Assembly: GCF_900114235.1 (NCBI RefSeq)
Contig: NZ_FOSJ01000024.1
Span: forward strand, 1-36,510
DNA: 36,510 nt
From: Marinilactibacillus piezotolerans
GTDB lineage: Bacteria; Bacillota; Bacilli; Lactobacillales; Carnobacteriaceae_A
Direction: 5' to 3'
Under the pieces are notes generated by a model that was given only the letters and a program-made list of their open reading frames with translations, ran no database searches and was not told where the DNA came from. Of the stretch, positions 1 to 7,396 are shown one piece after another. Both the position numbers and the translations under genes were made by a program. Numbering within the stretch: position 1 is the first letter of the stretch; every line of letters starts with the position of its first letter.

Positions 1-107
1 TGACTTTTTTGGAAATTTTAATGAAAACTACTTGTGATTAAAGTAACAATGTATAAAAATCATTTATTCTAAGTTTTATGCAACACTAGTGATATCATAT
101 ATATAGT

Positions 108-2057
108 TTATTTATTTGCTAGCGTTTGAATGATGGAAATAAAGTCATTATAAGATGAACACTGCAGCAATTTCGCAACGATAGCAGGAGTGTTAACAAT
201 TTTTCCTAGAATGTCATATAACAACTGCAAATCTTCCCGACTGTCTTTTTCAACATTCAACAAGCAGATGAATTGGACTTTTCTTTCTCCCCAAATAATG
301 GGCTGATCTAATGTACAAAATGTTAAAAATGTTTTTGAAGTTTGAGGAGTAATAGGATGTGGGATAGCCACATTATTTCCATACGATGTTGGTGCAATTT
401 CTTCTCTTTTTTCCAGTAATAACTGGTAGTCTGCTGGTAAAGCATGTATTGGTGTCAGTTTATCAACTAAAAAGTTAAAAACTTCTTGTTTAGACTTTAA
501 CGACTGGTTCAAATAGGTATGATCTTCATCGATAAACGCAATAGGATCTGAGTGAACATCCTTTATAAAGTGTTCAATTCTTGACAAATCATAGTGACTT
601 AAAATCGTATTAACCTCTATAATGGGTACCGGCAGTGTATCTTTGATAGGTACAGCGCTGATAATAAAATCGATATTATCATAAGGGATTTCGTGAATTC
701 TATATAATTCCGTCGTACCGACGACTTCTATTTCTGAACGGAATTCCGCAGTGACCTTGTACTGAATTAGTTTAGAACTACCTACTCCTGAAGCACAGAC
801 AATGTAGCATTTTTTTAAGAAATGTTTTTCCTTTTCTCTCTCCATTGCTGCACCTATATGTAAAGCGATATAGGCTACTTCATTCTCATCGATTTCCACG
901 GATAAGGCTTTTTTGATTTCAAGCGCTGCAATAATTCCTGCTTCAAAAGCAAGAGGGTAGTGCGCTTTAATATCTTCTAACATAGGATTACGAATATTCA
1001 TATTGAATTTATAACGATTGATTGCTGGTTTTAAATGTAAAGCTAAACTCATAATCAGTTCCTGGTCATTTAAAAGAGATAAATTAAGTTCTTTTTTCAA
1101 CTGTAAAAGGATCTGATCAATTAATTTTTGAATCATTGGATCAATAACCTGTTCATATTGAGTCGTTGAATTATTAGATTCACCAATTAGTTTCGTACCA
1201 AGCAGATGAATCGCGATATAAGCGATTTCAATTGTTGGGAAAGTAACATGTAATGTTTGCTCTATCTGCTGAACAATTTTAGTAGCAACCTTGTATTCTT
1301 TCTGTGTTTGAATCTCTGATAAATCTTTTTCAACTAGAGCTACACTATAGCCTTCTTTGATTCGTTTGTAAGCAATAACAATATGTACAAACAAATTATT
1401 CAATGCTACATCAGAAAGTACAATCTCATTCCGGTTAATTTGCTCAAGTAAAATAGACCACATATTATTTAAAATAAGTTCATTGATTTCAGCAATAGAG
1501 CTTACATGTTGCATTTGTATAAGACTAGGTCCAGCCTTTTGTTGGTTAAATAAAAACTCTGAGATAGCAAAACGACGGTTTAATTCTGTTCCTTTTAAAC
1601 TTATTCCATAATTTGGACGACTGATTAATTTTAGAGAATATGGTTCAAGTAATTGTTTGACTGTTTTTAAATCTGCTTGAATAGTTGATCGACTAACATG
1701 TATTTCTTCGCTTAGATCATCCAGTTTTACAGGATTGCTTTTTCTTAAAAAAAGGTTTAATAAATAATCAATACGCTCATTAGGGGTATTGGGATTATTA
1801 CTGATTTGATCTAACGAATGATCAATTTGTTCTAAATATTGATTATATAAAAGCTCATTAAAAATAGTGATTTTAAAACCCTTGCCTTTTAAAGCTTCTA
1901 TTTGAGCGCCATTTATTTTTAAGTCTGTATTTAATTCCTTGATATCTTCTCGGATTGTTCTAGAAGAAACCTCAGTAACCGCTGCTAACTGAGTGCTTGT
2001 AATGGGTGTATTAGCAGAAGACAAAATATTTAGAATCTTGACTTTTCTATTTTCCAT
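108..2057 (-). CDS. licR: LicR/MtlR-type PRD transcriptional regulator with PTS EIIB and EIIA domains
   Basis: This is a multidomain transcription activator of a PTS operon, 649 aa from the chosen start. Seen: N-terminal helix-turn-helix regions (about 1-65 and 90-135), PRD1 with His225 and His284, PRD2 with His341 and His400, a Gat-type EIIB-like domain with Cys421 in CASGVGSSK, and a C-terminal EIIA domain with His567 in the NNVAIPHP motif. All phosphorylatable residues are present. In this family PTS phosphorylation of the PRDs, the EIIB-like and the EIIA-like domains sets activity according to sugar supply. The ATG at 2057 follows AAAGGAGG at good spacing, so the longer open frame (to 2141) is not used. 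It is the last gene after EIIB-EIIC-EIIA-hydrolase, 86 nt from the GH1 gene, and most likely controls that operon. Family assignment is confident; the inducing sugar is inferred. Confidence 0.9.
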   Translation of the reverse strand: MENRKVKILNILSSANTPITSTQLAAVTEVSSRTIREDIKELNTDLKINGAQIEALKGKGFKITIFNELLYNQYLEQIDHSLDQISNNPNTPNERIDYLLNLFLRKSNPVKLDDLSEEIHVSRSTIQADLKTVKQLLEPYSLKLISRPNYGISLKGTELNRRFAISEFLFNQQKAGPSLIQMQHVSSIAEINELILNNMWSILLEQINRNEIVLSDVALNNLFVHIVIAYKRIKEGYSVALVEKDLSEIQTQKEYKVATKIVQQIEQTLHVTFPTIEIAYIAIHLLGTKLIGESNNSTTQYEQVIDPMIQKLIDQILLQLKKELNLSLLNDQELIMSLALHLKPAINRYKFNMNIRNPMLEDIKAHYPLAFEAGIIAALEIKKALSVEIDENEVAYIALHIGAAMEREKEKHFLKKCYIVCASGVGSSKLIQYKVTAEFRSEIEVVGTTELYRIHEIPYDNIDFIISAVPIKDTLPVPIIEVNTILSHYDLSRIEHFIKDVHSDPIAFIDEDHTYLNQSLKSKQEVFNFLVDKLTPIHALPADYQLLLEKREEIAPTSYGNNVAIPHPITPQTSKTFLTFCTLDQPIIWGERKVQFICLLNVEKDSREDLQLLYDILGKIVNTPAIVAKLLQCSSYNDFISIIQTLANK

Positions 2058-2079
2058 TAGACTTCCTCCTTTCCGGAAC

Positions 2080-2133
2080 TTTAACACATGGTAAAAGCGC
2101 AGTAATCCTTTATCACTACGCTTATGTGTTAAA
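2080..2133 (-). other. Intercistronic stem-loop between GH1 gene and licR
   Basis: The arms TTTAACACAT (2080-2089) plus AAGCGCAGT (2095-2103) pair with ACTACGCTT (2115-2123) plus ATGTGTTAAA (2124-2133). This gives about 19 pairs with a 5-nt bulge and an 11-nt loop. No U-tract follows, so it is not a typical terminator. It may be a processing or stability element lowering licR expression relative to the enzyme genes (inference). Confidence 0.6.
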
Positions 2134-2143
2134 CTGTTCAATT

Positions 2144-3529
2144 CTAATCGTTAAAACCATTTTTTTCTGACACTTCTGCAAACCACGAAGCACTTTTCTT
2201 CGCCGTTCTTTGCTGAGTTTTAAGGTCGACTGAAAAGAATCCATAACGGTTTTTGTAAGCATTCATCCAAGACCAGTTATCCATAAATGTCCATAGGTGA
2301 TAGCCTTTCACATTACATCCTTCTTGAATTGATCTGTGCAGCCATTTTAAATGTTCTTTTATAAAATCAATACGATAATCATCTTCAATGCGTCCATTAA
2401 CTAAAAATCGTTCTTCATTTTGAACGCCCATACCATTTTCAGAAATAAAGGACTCAATATTCCCATAGTTTTCTTTTAAATTAATCATAATATCATAAAT
2501 ACCTTTTTCATAGATTTCCCATCCACGATAAGGATTCATCTTTCTTCCAGGCATTTCATAATTATCAAAGAACCAGTCAGGCATAAAAGGACTATCTGGA
2601 TTCGGTTGGGAATCTCTCGCTTTAACTCTTCTGGGTTGATAATAATTTACTCCAAGTAAATCTACAAGGTTCTCTTTGAGTAAATCTTTATCTTCAGGTT
2701 CGGTCTCTGGAAGTTGATTATATTCAGCAAGTAAGTCAATCAAATCTTGTGGGTATTCTCCTTTTACTGCTGGATCAAGAAAACTTCTATTAAAGAATAA
2801 ATCACAAATATGAGAAGCTTTTAAATCTGCAGGATTTTGACTTCTGGGATATGAAGGCGTTAAGTTAAGAACAATGCCAATTTTACCATCGTAATTTTCA
2901 TGATAAAGCTTAACTGCTTTAGCATGAGCAATCATTGTATTATAGCCTACTTGAACAGCTTTCTTTGCGTCAACGATGTTAGGATAATGAAAGTCGTATA
3001 AATACCCTCCTTCTACTGGTACGACAGGCTCATTGAACGTGAACCATTTCTTGACACGATCTCCAAATAATTCAAATACCTTTTCTGCATAATCAGCATA
3101 TGCTTGGGTGACTTTGCGATTTTCCCATCCACCGATTTCCTGTAATTCCAAAGGCATATCAAAGTGATACAAGTTTACAAACGGTTCTACACCATTTTCA
3201 ATCAAGTCATCAATCACTTTGGAATAAAAATCAACTGCTTCAGGATTAACTTCTCCTGTACCACCTGGAATCAATCGTGCCCATGATATTGACAACCTAA
3301 AACTATTATGATGAATTTTTTTCATATTAGCAATATCTTCTTTATAACGATTATAAAAGTCAGAAGTAACTTCAGGGCCTACATTTTCAAAGAAACGATT
3401 AGGCTCCTGTTCATACCACTGATCCCAGATATTTTTACCTTTGGTTCCATTCTCTCCACCTTCAGTCTGTGTTGCTGAAGCGGCACTTCCCCACCAGAAA
3501 TTTTCTGGAAATTGATAGTCTAATGACAT
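2144..3529 (-). CDS. GH1 6-phospho-beta-glucosidase
   Basis: This enzyme hydrolyses phosphorylated beta-glucosides imported by the adjacent PTS, in the cytoplasm, releasing glucose 6-phosphate and an aglycone or glucose. It is 461 aa, normal for GH1. The catalytic acid/base is Glu167 in TFNEP and the nucleophile is Glu364 in SENGMG. Ser420 and Tyr429 occupy the places that select phosphorylated substrates in this branch, where plain beta-glucosidases have Glu and Phe. The usual Lys two residues before the Tyr is Asn427 here, with Lys426 beside it. The ATG at 3529 is preceded by AAGGAGG; an upstream in-frame ATG lacks this. It starts 13 nt after the EIIA stop, so the two are co-translated. The substrate (cellobiose, gentiobiose, salicin or similar) cannot be told from sequence. 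Confidence 0.9.
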   Translation of the reverse strand: MSLDYQFPENFWWGSAASATQTEGGENGTKGKNIWDQWYEQEPNRFFENVGPEVTSDFYNRYKEDIANMKKIHHNSFRLSISWARLIPGGTGEVNPEAVDFYSKVIDDLIENGVEPFVNLYHFDMPLELQEIGGWENRKVTQAYADYAEKVFELFGDRVKKWFTFNEPVVPVEGGYLYDFHYPNIVDAKKAVQVGYNTMIAHAKAVKLYHENYDGKIGIVLNLTPSYPRSQNPADLKASHICDLFFNRSFLDPAVKGEYPQDLIDLLAEYNQLPETEPEDKDLLKENLVDLLGVNYYQPRRVKARDSQPNPDSPFMPDWFFDNYEMPGRKMNPYRGWEIYEKGIYDIMINLKENYGNIESFISENGMGVQNEERFLVNGRIEDDYRIDFIKEHLKWLHRSIQEGCNVKGYHLWTFMDNWSWMNAYKNRYGFFSVDLKTQQRTAKKSASWFAEVSEKNGFND

Positions 3530-3542
3530 TTGTATTTCCTCC

Positions 3543-3851
3543 TTATCTTGTTCTATATATTTCAACTAGTTCAACAGCTAGATCTCGAACAGTCATAGCA
3601 GTCATTAAGTGATCCTGTGAATGAACAAGGATAATATTCAGTGGCTGTTCCTCTCCCCTAGCTTCATTTTGAAGTAGCTTAGTCTGATGTTGATGAGCTT
3701 TTCCTAGTTCTTCACTTGCCTCTTTTAGTTTATTATCGGCTTCTTCAAAGTTACCATCTTTTGCTTCATGAATTGCTTCCATCGCGCTTGATTTTCCATT
3801 ACCTGCAAACAAGATAATTTGGAACGCAACCTCAGTCATTGTATCCATCAT
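3543..3851 (-). CDS. licA: PTS lactose/cellobiose-family EIIA component
   Basis: This is the small cytoplasmic phosphocarrier that takes phosphate from HPr and passes it to EIIB. The product is about 102 aa of the helical Lac-type EIIA family. The phosphorylated histidine is expected at His77 in the VHSQDHLM motif, with a second His81 typical of the family. Three in-frame ATGs compete (3863, 3851, 3848). The first ATG overlaps the GGAGG itself, while 3851 and 3848 follow it by 5 and 8 nt, so the start is one of these two. It lies between EIIC (83 nt upstream) and the GH1 gene (13 nt downstream). The Lac/Cel family is secure; the sugar is inferred from context. Confidence 0.9.
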   Translation of the reverse strand: MMDTMTEVAFQIILFAGNGKSSAMEAIHEAKDGNFEEADNKLKEASEELGKAHQHQTKLLQNEARGEEQPLNIILVHSQDHLMTAMTVRDLAVELVEIYRTR

Positions 3852-3934
3852 ATAATCCTCCATAAAAACTAAAAGGAAAGCGAATGTTCAAAGACATCCG
3901 ATTCCCTTTATGCAATTTTCTATTGTTATTTAAC

Positions 3935-5224
3935 TTATTTCGTAGTTTGTGCTTTTTGTTCTTCGCCGTAATATTGATTGTCTAATACTTTCAAGAACGG
4001 TAACCAAATTACAAAAACAATACCCATATTGATTAGTTGCATAACTGCACCCATGATTTTATTTCCCGTTGCTAAATATCCACTCAGCAATGCGGGAGTT
4101 GTCCATGGAACTATCAGTCCAGCTGGTTTTGGAGCGAATCCAATATCCATCGCAAAGTATGTTACGATTGCTACAACTACTGGTGCTAGTAACCAAGGAA
4201 TCAATACTAATGGGTTCATGATAATCGGTAACCCAAAGATAATAGGCTCATTAACATTAAATATACCAGCGGGTCCACCAAGTTTTCCAAGTTCTCTTAG
4301 CTGACGACTCTTAGTTACTACGAAAATTGCAACAATAACTGCTAAAGTCATCCCGGATCCACCAATACCAACGATAAAAGTATCCATAAATTGTTTCGTA
4401 ACAATATTTGGTAATTCTTCGCCAGATTGGAAAGCAGAAAGGTTTTGCTCGTTTAGAGAATACCAGATTGGATCAAAAACAGAGTTAACAATAATTTGTC
4501 CGTGTAACCCAAAGAACCAGAATACTTGAATCAATAATACAGCAATAATTGTAGCAGGTAGTCCACTACCTAATGCTGTAAGCGGTTGTTGAATTAAAGT
4601 ATATATGAAGTTCTGAACTGTTTCAAATGATGTAAAACTAAATAGAATTCGAATGACTAAAAACACGGTCAATGTTAAAGTAATAGGAATCAATGCACTA
4701 AATGATCTGGATACAGCATCTGGTACCCCAGCTGGCATTTTGATTGTCAGATTTTTTCTTACAAAAAAGTGATATAACTCAGCAGATATAAAAGCTGTAA
4801 AAATACCTAAGAACATTCCTTCTGCTCCTAAGGCACTTGTTGGTATAACACCAGAAACATCTTCAAGAACTTGTGGTGTCAATACTAAAAATGATGCTAA
4901 GGCGACTACTCCTCCATAGATAGCCTCGCCTCCACGCTGTTCTACCATTTTAAATCCTATACCAATAATAACAAATAATCCCATAATGCTTAAAGTAGCA
5001 GCAGAAGCTGGTCCTAATGCATTTTGATAGGCAGTATAGGCTTCTTCGCTGATGACTCTATCTAAAAATGGCAAGTTAGCAATAACAACAAAAATTGATC
5101 CGAATATAATTAAGGGTAACGCTACCATAAAACCATTTCTTAAGGCTGTCAGATAGCGGTTATTGTTTAGCTTATCTGCAATTGGTAAAAGAATATCTTC
5201 TAATACACTCATAAACTTATTCAT
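3935..5224 (-). CDS. licC: PTS cellobiose/lichenan-family EIIC permease
   Basis: This is the membrane permease of a Lac-family PTS, 429 aa. It shows an amphipathic N-terminus (MNKFMSVLEDILLPIADKL) and about ten hydrophobic membrane segments. The NEPIIFGLPIIMNPL stretch is the conserved region that lines the sugar site in this family. It carries a beta-glucoside such as cellobiose or lichenan oligosaccharides across the membrane with phosphorylation by the linked EIIB. The ATG at 5224 has GGAGG 8 nt upstream. It starts 24 nt after the EIIB stop, in one operon. IIA and IIB are separate proteins, as in licBCA and celAB systems. Confidence 0.92.
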   Translation of the reverse strand: MNKFMSVLEDILLPIADKLNNNRYLTALRNGFMVALPLIIFGSIFVVIANLPFLDRVISEEAYTAYQNALGPASAATLSIMGLFVIIGIGFKMVEQRGGEAIYGGVVALASFLVLTPQVLEDVSGVIPTSALGAEGMFLGIFTAFISAELYHFFVRKNLTIKMPAGVPDAVSRSFSALIPITLTLTVFLVIRILFSFTSFETVQNFIYTLIQQPLTALGSGLPATIIAVLLIQVFWFFGLHGQIIVNSVFDPIWYSLNEQNLSAFQSGEELPNIVTKQFMDTFIVGIGGSGMTLAVIVAIFVVTKSRQLRELGKLGGPAGIFNVNEPIIFGLPIIMNPLVLIPWLLAPVVVAIVTYFAMDIGFAPKPAGLIVPWTTPALLSGYLATGNKIMGAVMQLINMGIVFVIWLPFLKVLDNQYYGEEQKAQTTK

Positions 5225-5248
5225 TTTAGTCCTCCAGTTTCTCTCAGT

Positions 5249-5560
5249 TTAACTTTGATCAATTAACTCAATAGCTTTATTTAAAACGGCTACTCCGTCA
5301 ACTCTACCATATGCTACAGGATCAATTACATCTAATGGGATCCCGACTTTTTCAGCAGTTACTGCAAATTTCTTTTTCATAAAGCGCATTTGAGGGCCAA
5401 TCAATAAAACATCAGCTTCTTCCATGTCGGTCTCTGCTTTATCTTGTGCTACAGCCCAAATCTTAACTTCTTCCCCGCGTTTTTCTGCTTCTTCTTCCAT
5501 TTTTGTCACCAGTAAACTTGTTGACATACCTGATGAACAAGCAAGTAAAATCTTTTTCAT
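5249..5560 (-). CDS. licB: PTS lactose/cellobiose-family EIIB component
   Basis: This is the cytoplasmic phosphoryl carrier between EIIA and the sugar bound to EIIC, 103 aa. The phospho-accepting cysteine is Cys8 in LLACSSGMSTSLL, the classic Lac/Cel EIIB loop. The rest of the domain matches the family, including LLIGPQMRFM in the middle. The ATG at 5560 is preceded by AAAGGAGG; an in-frame upstream ATG (5599) would add 13 basic residues and has no Shine-Dalgarno. It is the first gene of the operon, so the promoter at 5679-5707 should drive it through a leader of about 110 nt that contains a cre-like palindrome. Confidence 0.93.
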   Translation of the reverse strand: MKKILLACSSGMSTSLLVTKMEEEAEKRGEEVKIWAVAQDKAETDMEEADVLLIGPQMRFMKKKFAVTAEKVGIPLDVIDPVAYGRVDGVAVLNKAIELIDQS

Positions 5561-5606
5561 TTTATTTCCTCCTTTCTGTTTTTTTCTTTCGATACTCATA
5601 TATTAA

Positions 5607-5622
5607 TGTAATACCGCTTACA
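5607..5622 (-). promoter_or_regulatory. Candidate cre (CcpA) site in the leader of the beta-glucoside PTS operon
   Basis: On the minus strand the site reads TGTAAGCGGTATTACA. It is also an inverted repeat (TGTAA/TTACA). It matches the CcpA consensus TGNAANCGNWNNCA at every fixed base except one (T for C at position 13). It lies about 50 nt downstream of the predicted start point, a place where CcpA can block elongation. Binding by another operon regulator is possible. Confidence 0.4.
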
Positions 5623-5678
5623 TATCCATGTGGTTAATTTCCGTTAGGAAGTGGAAGTTTTATATTTGTTCTCAGGTA

Positions 5679-5707
5679 ATTATAGAAAAATCTTCTAGAA
5701 CAGTAAA
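5679..5707 (-). promoter_or_regulatory. Predicted promoter of the EIIB-EIIC-EIIA-GH1-licR operon
   Basis: On the minus strand a TTTACT -35 (5702-5707), 17-nt spacer and perfect TATAAT -10 (5679-5684) are present. The spacer contains the palindrome TTCTAGAA, a possible activator or repressor contact. The -35 overlaps the U-tract of the terminator just upstream, so the two elements are packed together. Confidence 0.6.
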
Positions 5708-5753
5708 AAACGTTAGGAATCAAAGAATACCAGTGGGTCTTTGATTTCTAACG
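5705..5753 (-). terminator. Rho-independent terminator upstream of the PTS operon
   Basis: Arms at 5711-5726 and 5738-5753 pair over 16 bp with one mismatch, around an 11-nt loop. On the minus strand the stem is followed by TTTTTT (5705-5710). It sits 7 nt after the stop of the decayed reading frame at 5761 and shields the PTS promoter from upstream transcription. Confidence 0.8.
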
Positions 5754-5760
5754 TTTGATT

Positions 5761-5907
5761 TTATAGTAAATTTCTAAGGTAAACAATGGATGTAATGAAG
5801 TAATAGACCATTGCAGGACCACTGCTCAACGAAATTCGATTCGAAATAGCTGGAGCTAATCAACACAATCCTTTAAGAGAACTATTTAAGAGTATGAAAT
5901 TAAATGC
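5761..5907 (-). pseudogene. Decayed 3' end of an unidentified gene
   Basis: The 398-bp gap between EIIB and the GTPase gene is not empty. On the minus strand 32 open codons ending at a TAA (5761-5763) encode a hydrophobic tail, with ISLSSGPAMVYYFITSIVYL as its core. One in-frame TGA (5860-5862) separates it from 15 more open codons that read AFNFILLNSSLKGLC. No start codon or Shine-Dalgarno is seen. A good terminator follows the stop by 7 nt, as expected for a real gene end. The tail resembles the last membrane helix of a transporter permease, but I cannot name the family. The plus strand is also open over 5807-5914 without a start, so the call is tentative. Confidence 0.35.
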
Positions 5908-5958
5908 TATCTAGTGGAGCACCAAAAATAGGGATACGTGAATATAAATAATAGATTT

Positions 5959-7227
5959 TTAATGTTTATTTTGATGTTTCTCAATAGTTTTCTTGATGGT
6001 GGGTATAATCTTTTTGTAAAAAGGTAAAGATTGATTTTGCTGAATATCATATTCATTTAATGCAGTTTCTAATTCAGACCCCTCTTCAAATTCCAATTCT
6101 TTATTATTGATCTGTTTACGATTTAGTTTGATATTTTTTTTGAATTGTCTGGTCATCAGCTTTTCGATGAGGGACAAGTCGATCGATTCACCAGCTTTTT
6201 CCTTTGCTGAAATCACACTAAGAACTTCAATGTAGCTAATTGCTAAAGCGCTAGTAACAACCGATGCAGTGGTACCACTGATAATACCACCCACAATAGT
6301 CCCTGCACCTGGAATGAATTTAAAAGCATTGGCTACTAATGTTTTACCTAATAAAGTAGCTGAACTTGTTCCGCCAACAGCAGCTACAATGGAAACAATC
6401 GTAGATTTATCTAAGGAAATACCGAATATTGCTGTTATATGAGCAAGTAACGTTATTTGCATCGGCACCAACACAGAGGCATCAGAAAAAGGGATCGGAA
6501 TAAATCCTACACCAAAACTCGTCGCTACATATCGAGTTGCCCAGCGTCTAGCATCTTTTGCTTTCTTCTCGATGTCTGCCTGCTGGGCATTCGTAAAAGC
6601 TTTTTGTACATCCTTTGGGATAAGCTGAAGGGATTTAGCTACTAATTCTTTCAAGCCAAAAGCAGGGATAACATAATCATCGGAAATTTCATATGGTTCT
6701 GACATGATCGTTTGAATTGCTGCTACTGGAAGATTCATGTTTTCTAGATATCGTTTAAATTCTTCAGCTGGTTTGCCTATAGCTTGAGTTAATACAAGTA
6801 TGACCGGAATTTTATCCGCAATATCTCTTATTAATTCTAACTCCATATCCTCAATACGAGATGAGGTAGCTTGAATACAATAATAAGCAACATGTATTGC
6901 CTCTTGGCTGTTTTTATGTTTCTTAATTAAATCAAATACTTCTTGTTTTACCTGATTTTGGATAGATTGCTCTAGTTCTAATCCTCTAGTGTCGTAAAGT
7001 ACAATTGGTATACTTTGTTTTGAAATTTTTCTCAAGTGTTTAGTGACTGGTTTACCAATTCCAGTATCGGCTAACTTTTCTCTAAAAATATTATTGATTA
7101 GTGTGCTTTTCCCTACTCCAGTTTTCCCTGCAATAAGGATATTGACTGGATCCATATTTTCTACTTCTTTTTCAGTTTTATCCAATATTTCTTGAATCAC
7201 ATTAAGCTTATCGCCTGATAATTTCAT
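5959..7227 (-). CDS. DUF697-type GTPase (Era/YcjF-like)
   Basis: This is a 422-aa protein with an N-terminal P-loop GTPase domain and a membrane-associating C-terminal domain. Seen: G1 GKTGVGKS at 34-41, G3 DTRG at 79-82, and in place of the usual NKxD a TQAIGKP motif at about 147-153. Residues about 215-345 form a DUF697-like region with GFIPIPFSDA and several glycine-rich hydrophobic stretches. A basic, Lys/Asn-rich tail follows. The ATG at 7227 has AGGAGG 8 nt upstream. It stands alone, with terminators on both sides. Members of this group are poorly characterised and proposed to act at the membrane; no specific role can be given here. Confidence 0.75.
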   Translation of the reverse strand: MKLSGDKLNVIQEILDKTEKEVENMDPVNILIAGKTGVGKSTLINNIFREKLADTGIGKPVTKHLRKISKQSIPIVLYDTRGLELEQSIQNQVKQEVFDLIKKHKNSQEAIHVAYYCIQATSSRIEDMELELIRDIADKIPVILVLTQAIGKPAEEFKRYLENMNLPVAAIQTIMSEPYEISDDYVIPAFGLKELVAKSLQLIPKDVQKAFTNAQQADIEKKAKDARRWATRYVATSFGVGFIPIPFSDASVLVPMQITLLAHITAIFGISLDKSTIVSIVAAVGGTSSATLLGKTLVANAFKFIPGAGTIVGGIISGTTASVVTSALAISYIEVLSVISAKEKAGESIDLSLIEKLMTRQFKKNIKLNRKQINNKELEFEEGSELETALNEYDIQQNQSLPFYKKIIPTIKKTIEKHQNKH

Positions 7228-7329
7228 AAATTGCCTCCTACTGTTAACATGATTATAAATAGTTTACCATGAACTTTTACTAAAAAGGAAGAATCAAGAT
7301 TGTAAGGCCCTATCGAATCAGGAATGAAT

Positions 7330-7377
7330 AAAAAGCATTCTAACAACTTATTATATAAAGAGGTTAGAATGCTTTTT
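7330..7377. terminator. Bidirectional hairpin terminator after yrrS-like gene
   Basis: A perfect 15-bp inverted repeat, AAAAAGCATTCTAAC (7330-7344) and its complement (7363-7377), has an 18-nt loop. A/T runs at the outer ends make it usable on either strand. It lies 20 nt past the stop of the minus-strand gene ending at 7397. Confidence 0.85.
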
Positions 7378-7396
7378 ATATTTAAATGATTAGTTA

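Noticed and set aside
1-107. Possible gene or terminator at the window's left edge
   Set aside because: Only AT-rich sequence with no open frame or convincing hairpin.
2058-2141. N-terminal extension of the licR frame by 28 residues
   Set aside because: The extension covers the stem-loop and the Shine-Dalgarno; the ATG at 2057 has AAAGGAGG at the right distance.
3978-4304. Open frame of 108 codons on the plus strand
   Set aside because: It lies antisense inside the EIIC gene, has no Shine-Dalgarno and simply mirrors the codon bias of that gene.
5561-5710. Sigma-54 type promoter for the PTS operon
   Set aside because: No GG/GC elements at the required 12/24 spacing were found; the regulator is LicR-type without an AAA+ domain, so sigma-A is expected.
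5807-5914. Plus-strand open stretch of 35 codons in the PTS-GTPase gap
   Set aside because: It has no start codon before its middle and no ribosome site; the minus-strand reading ends at a stop next to a terminator and is the better candidate.
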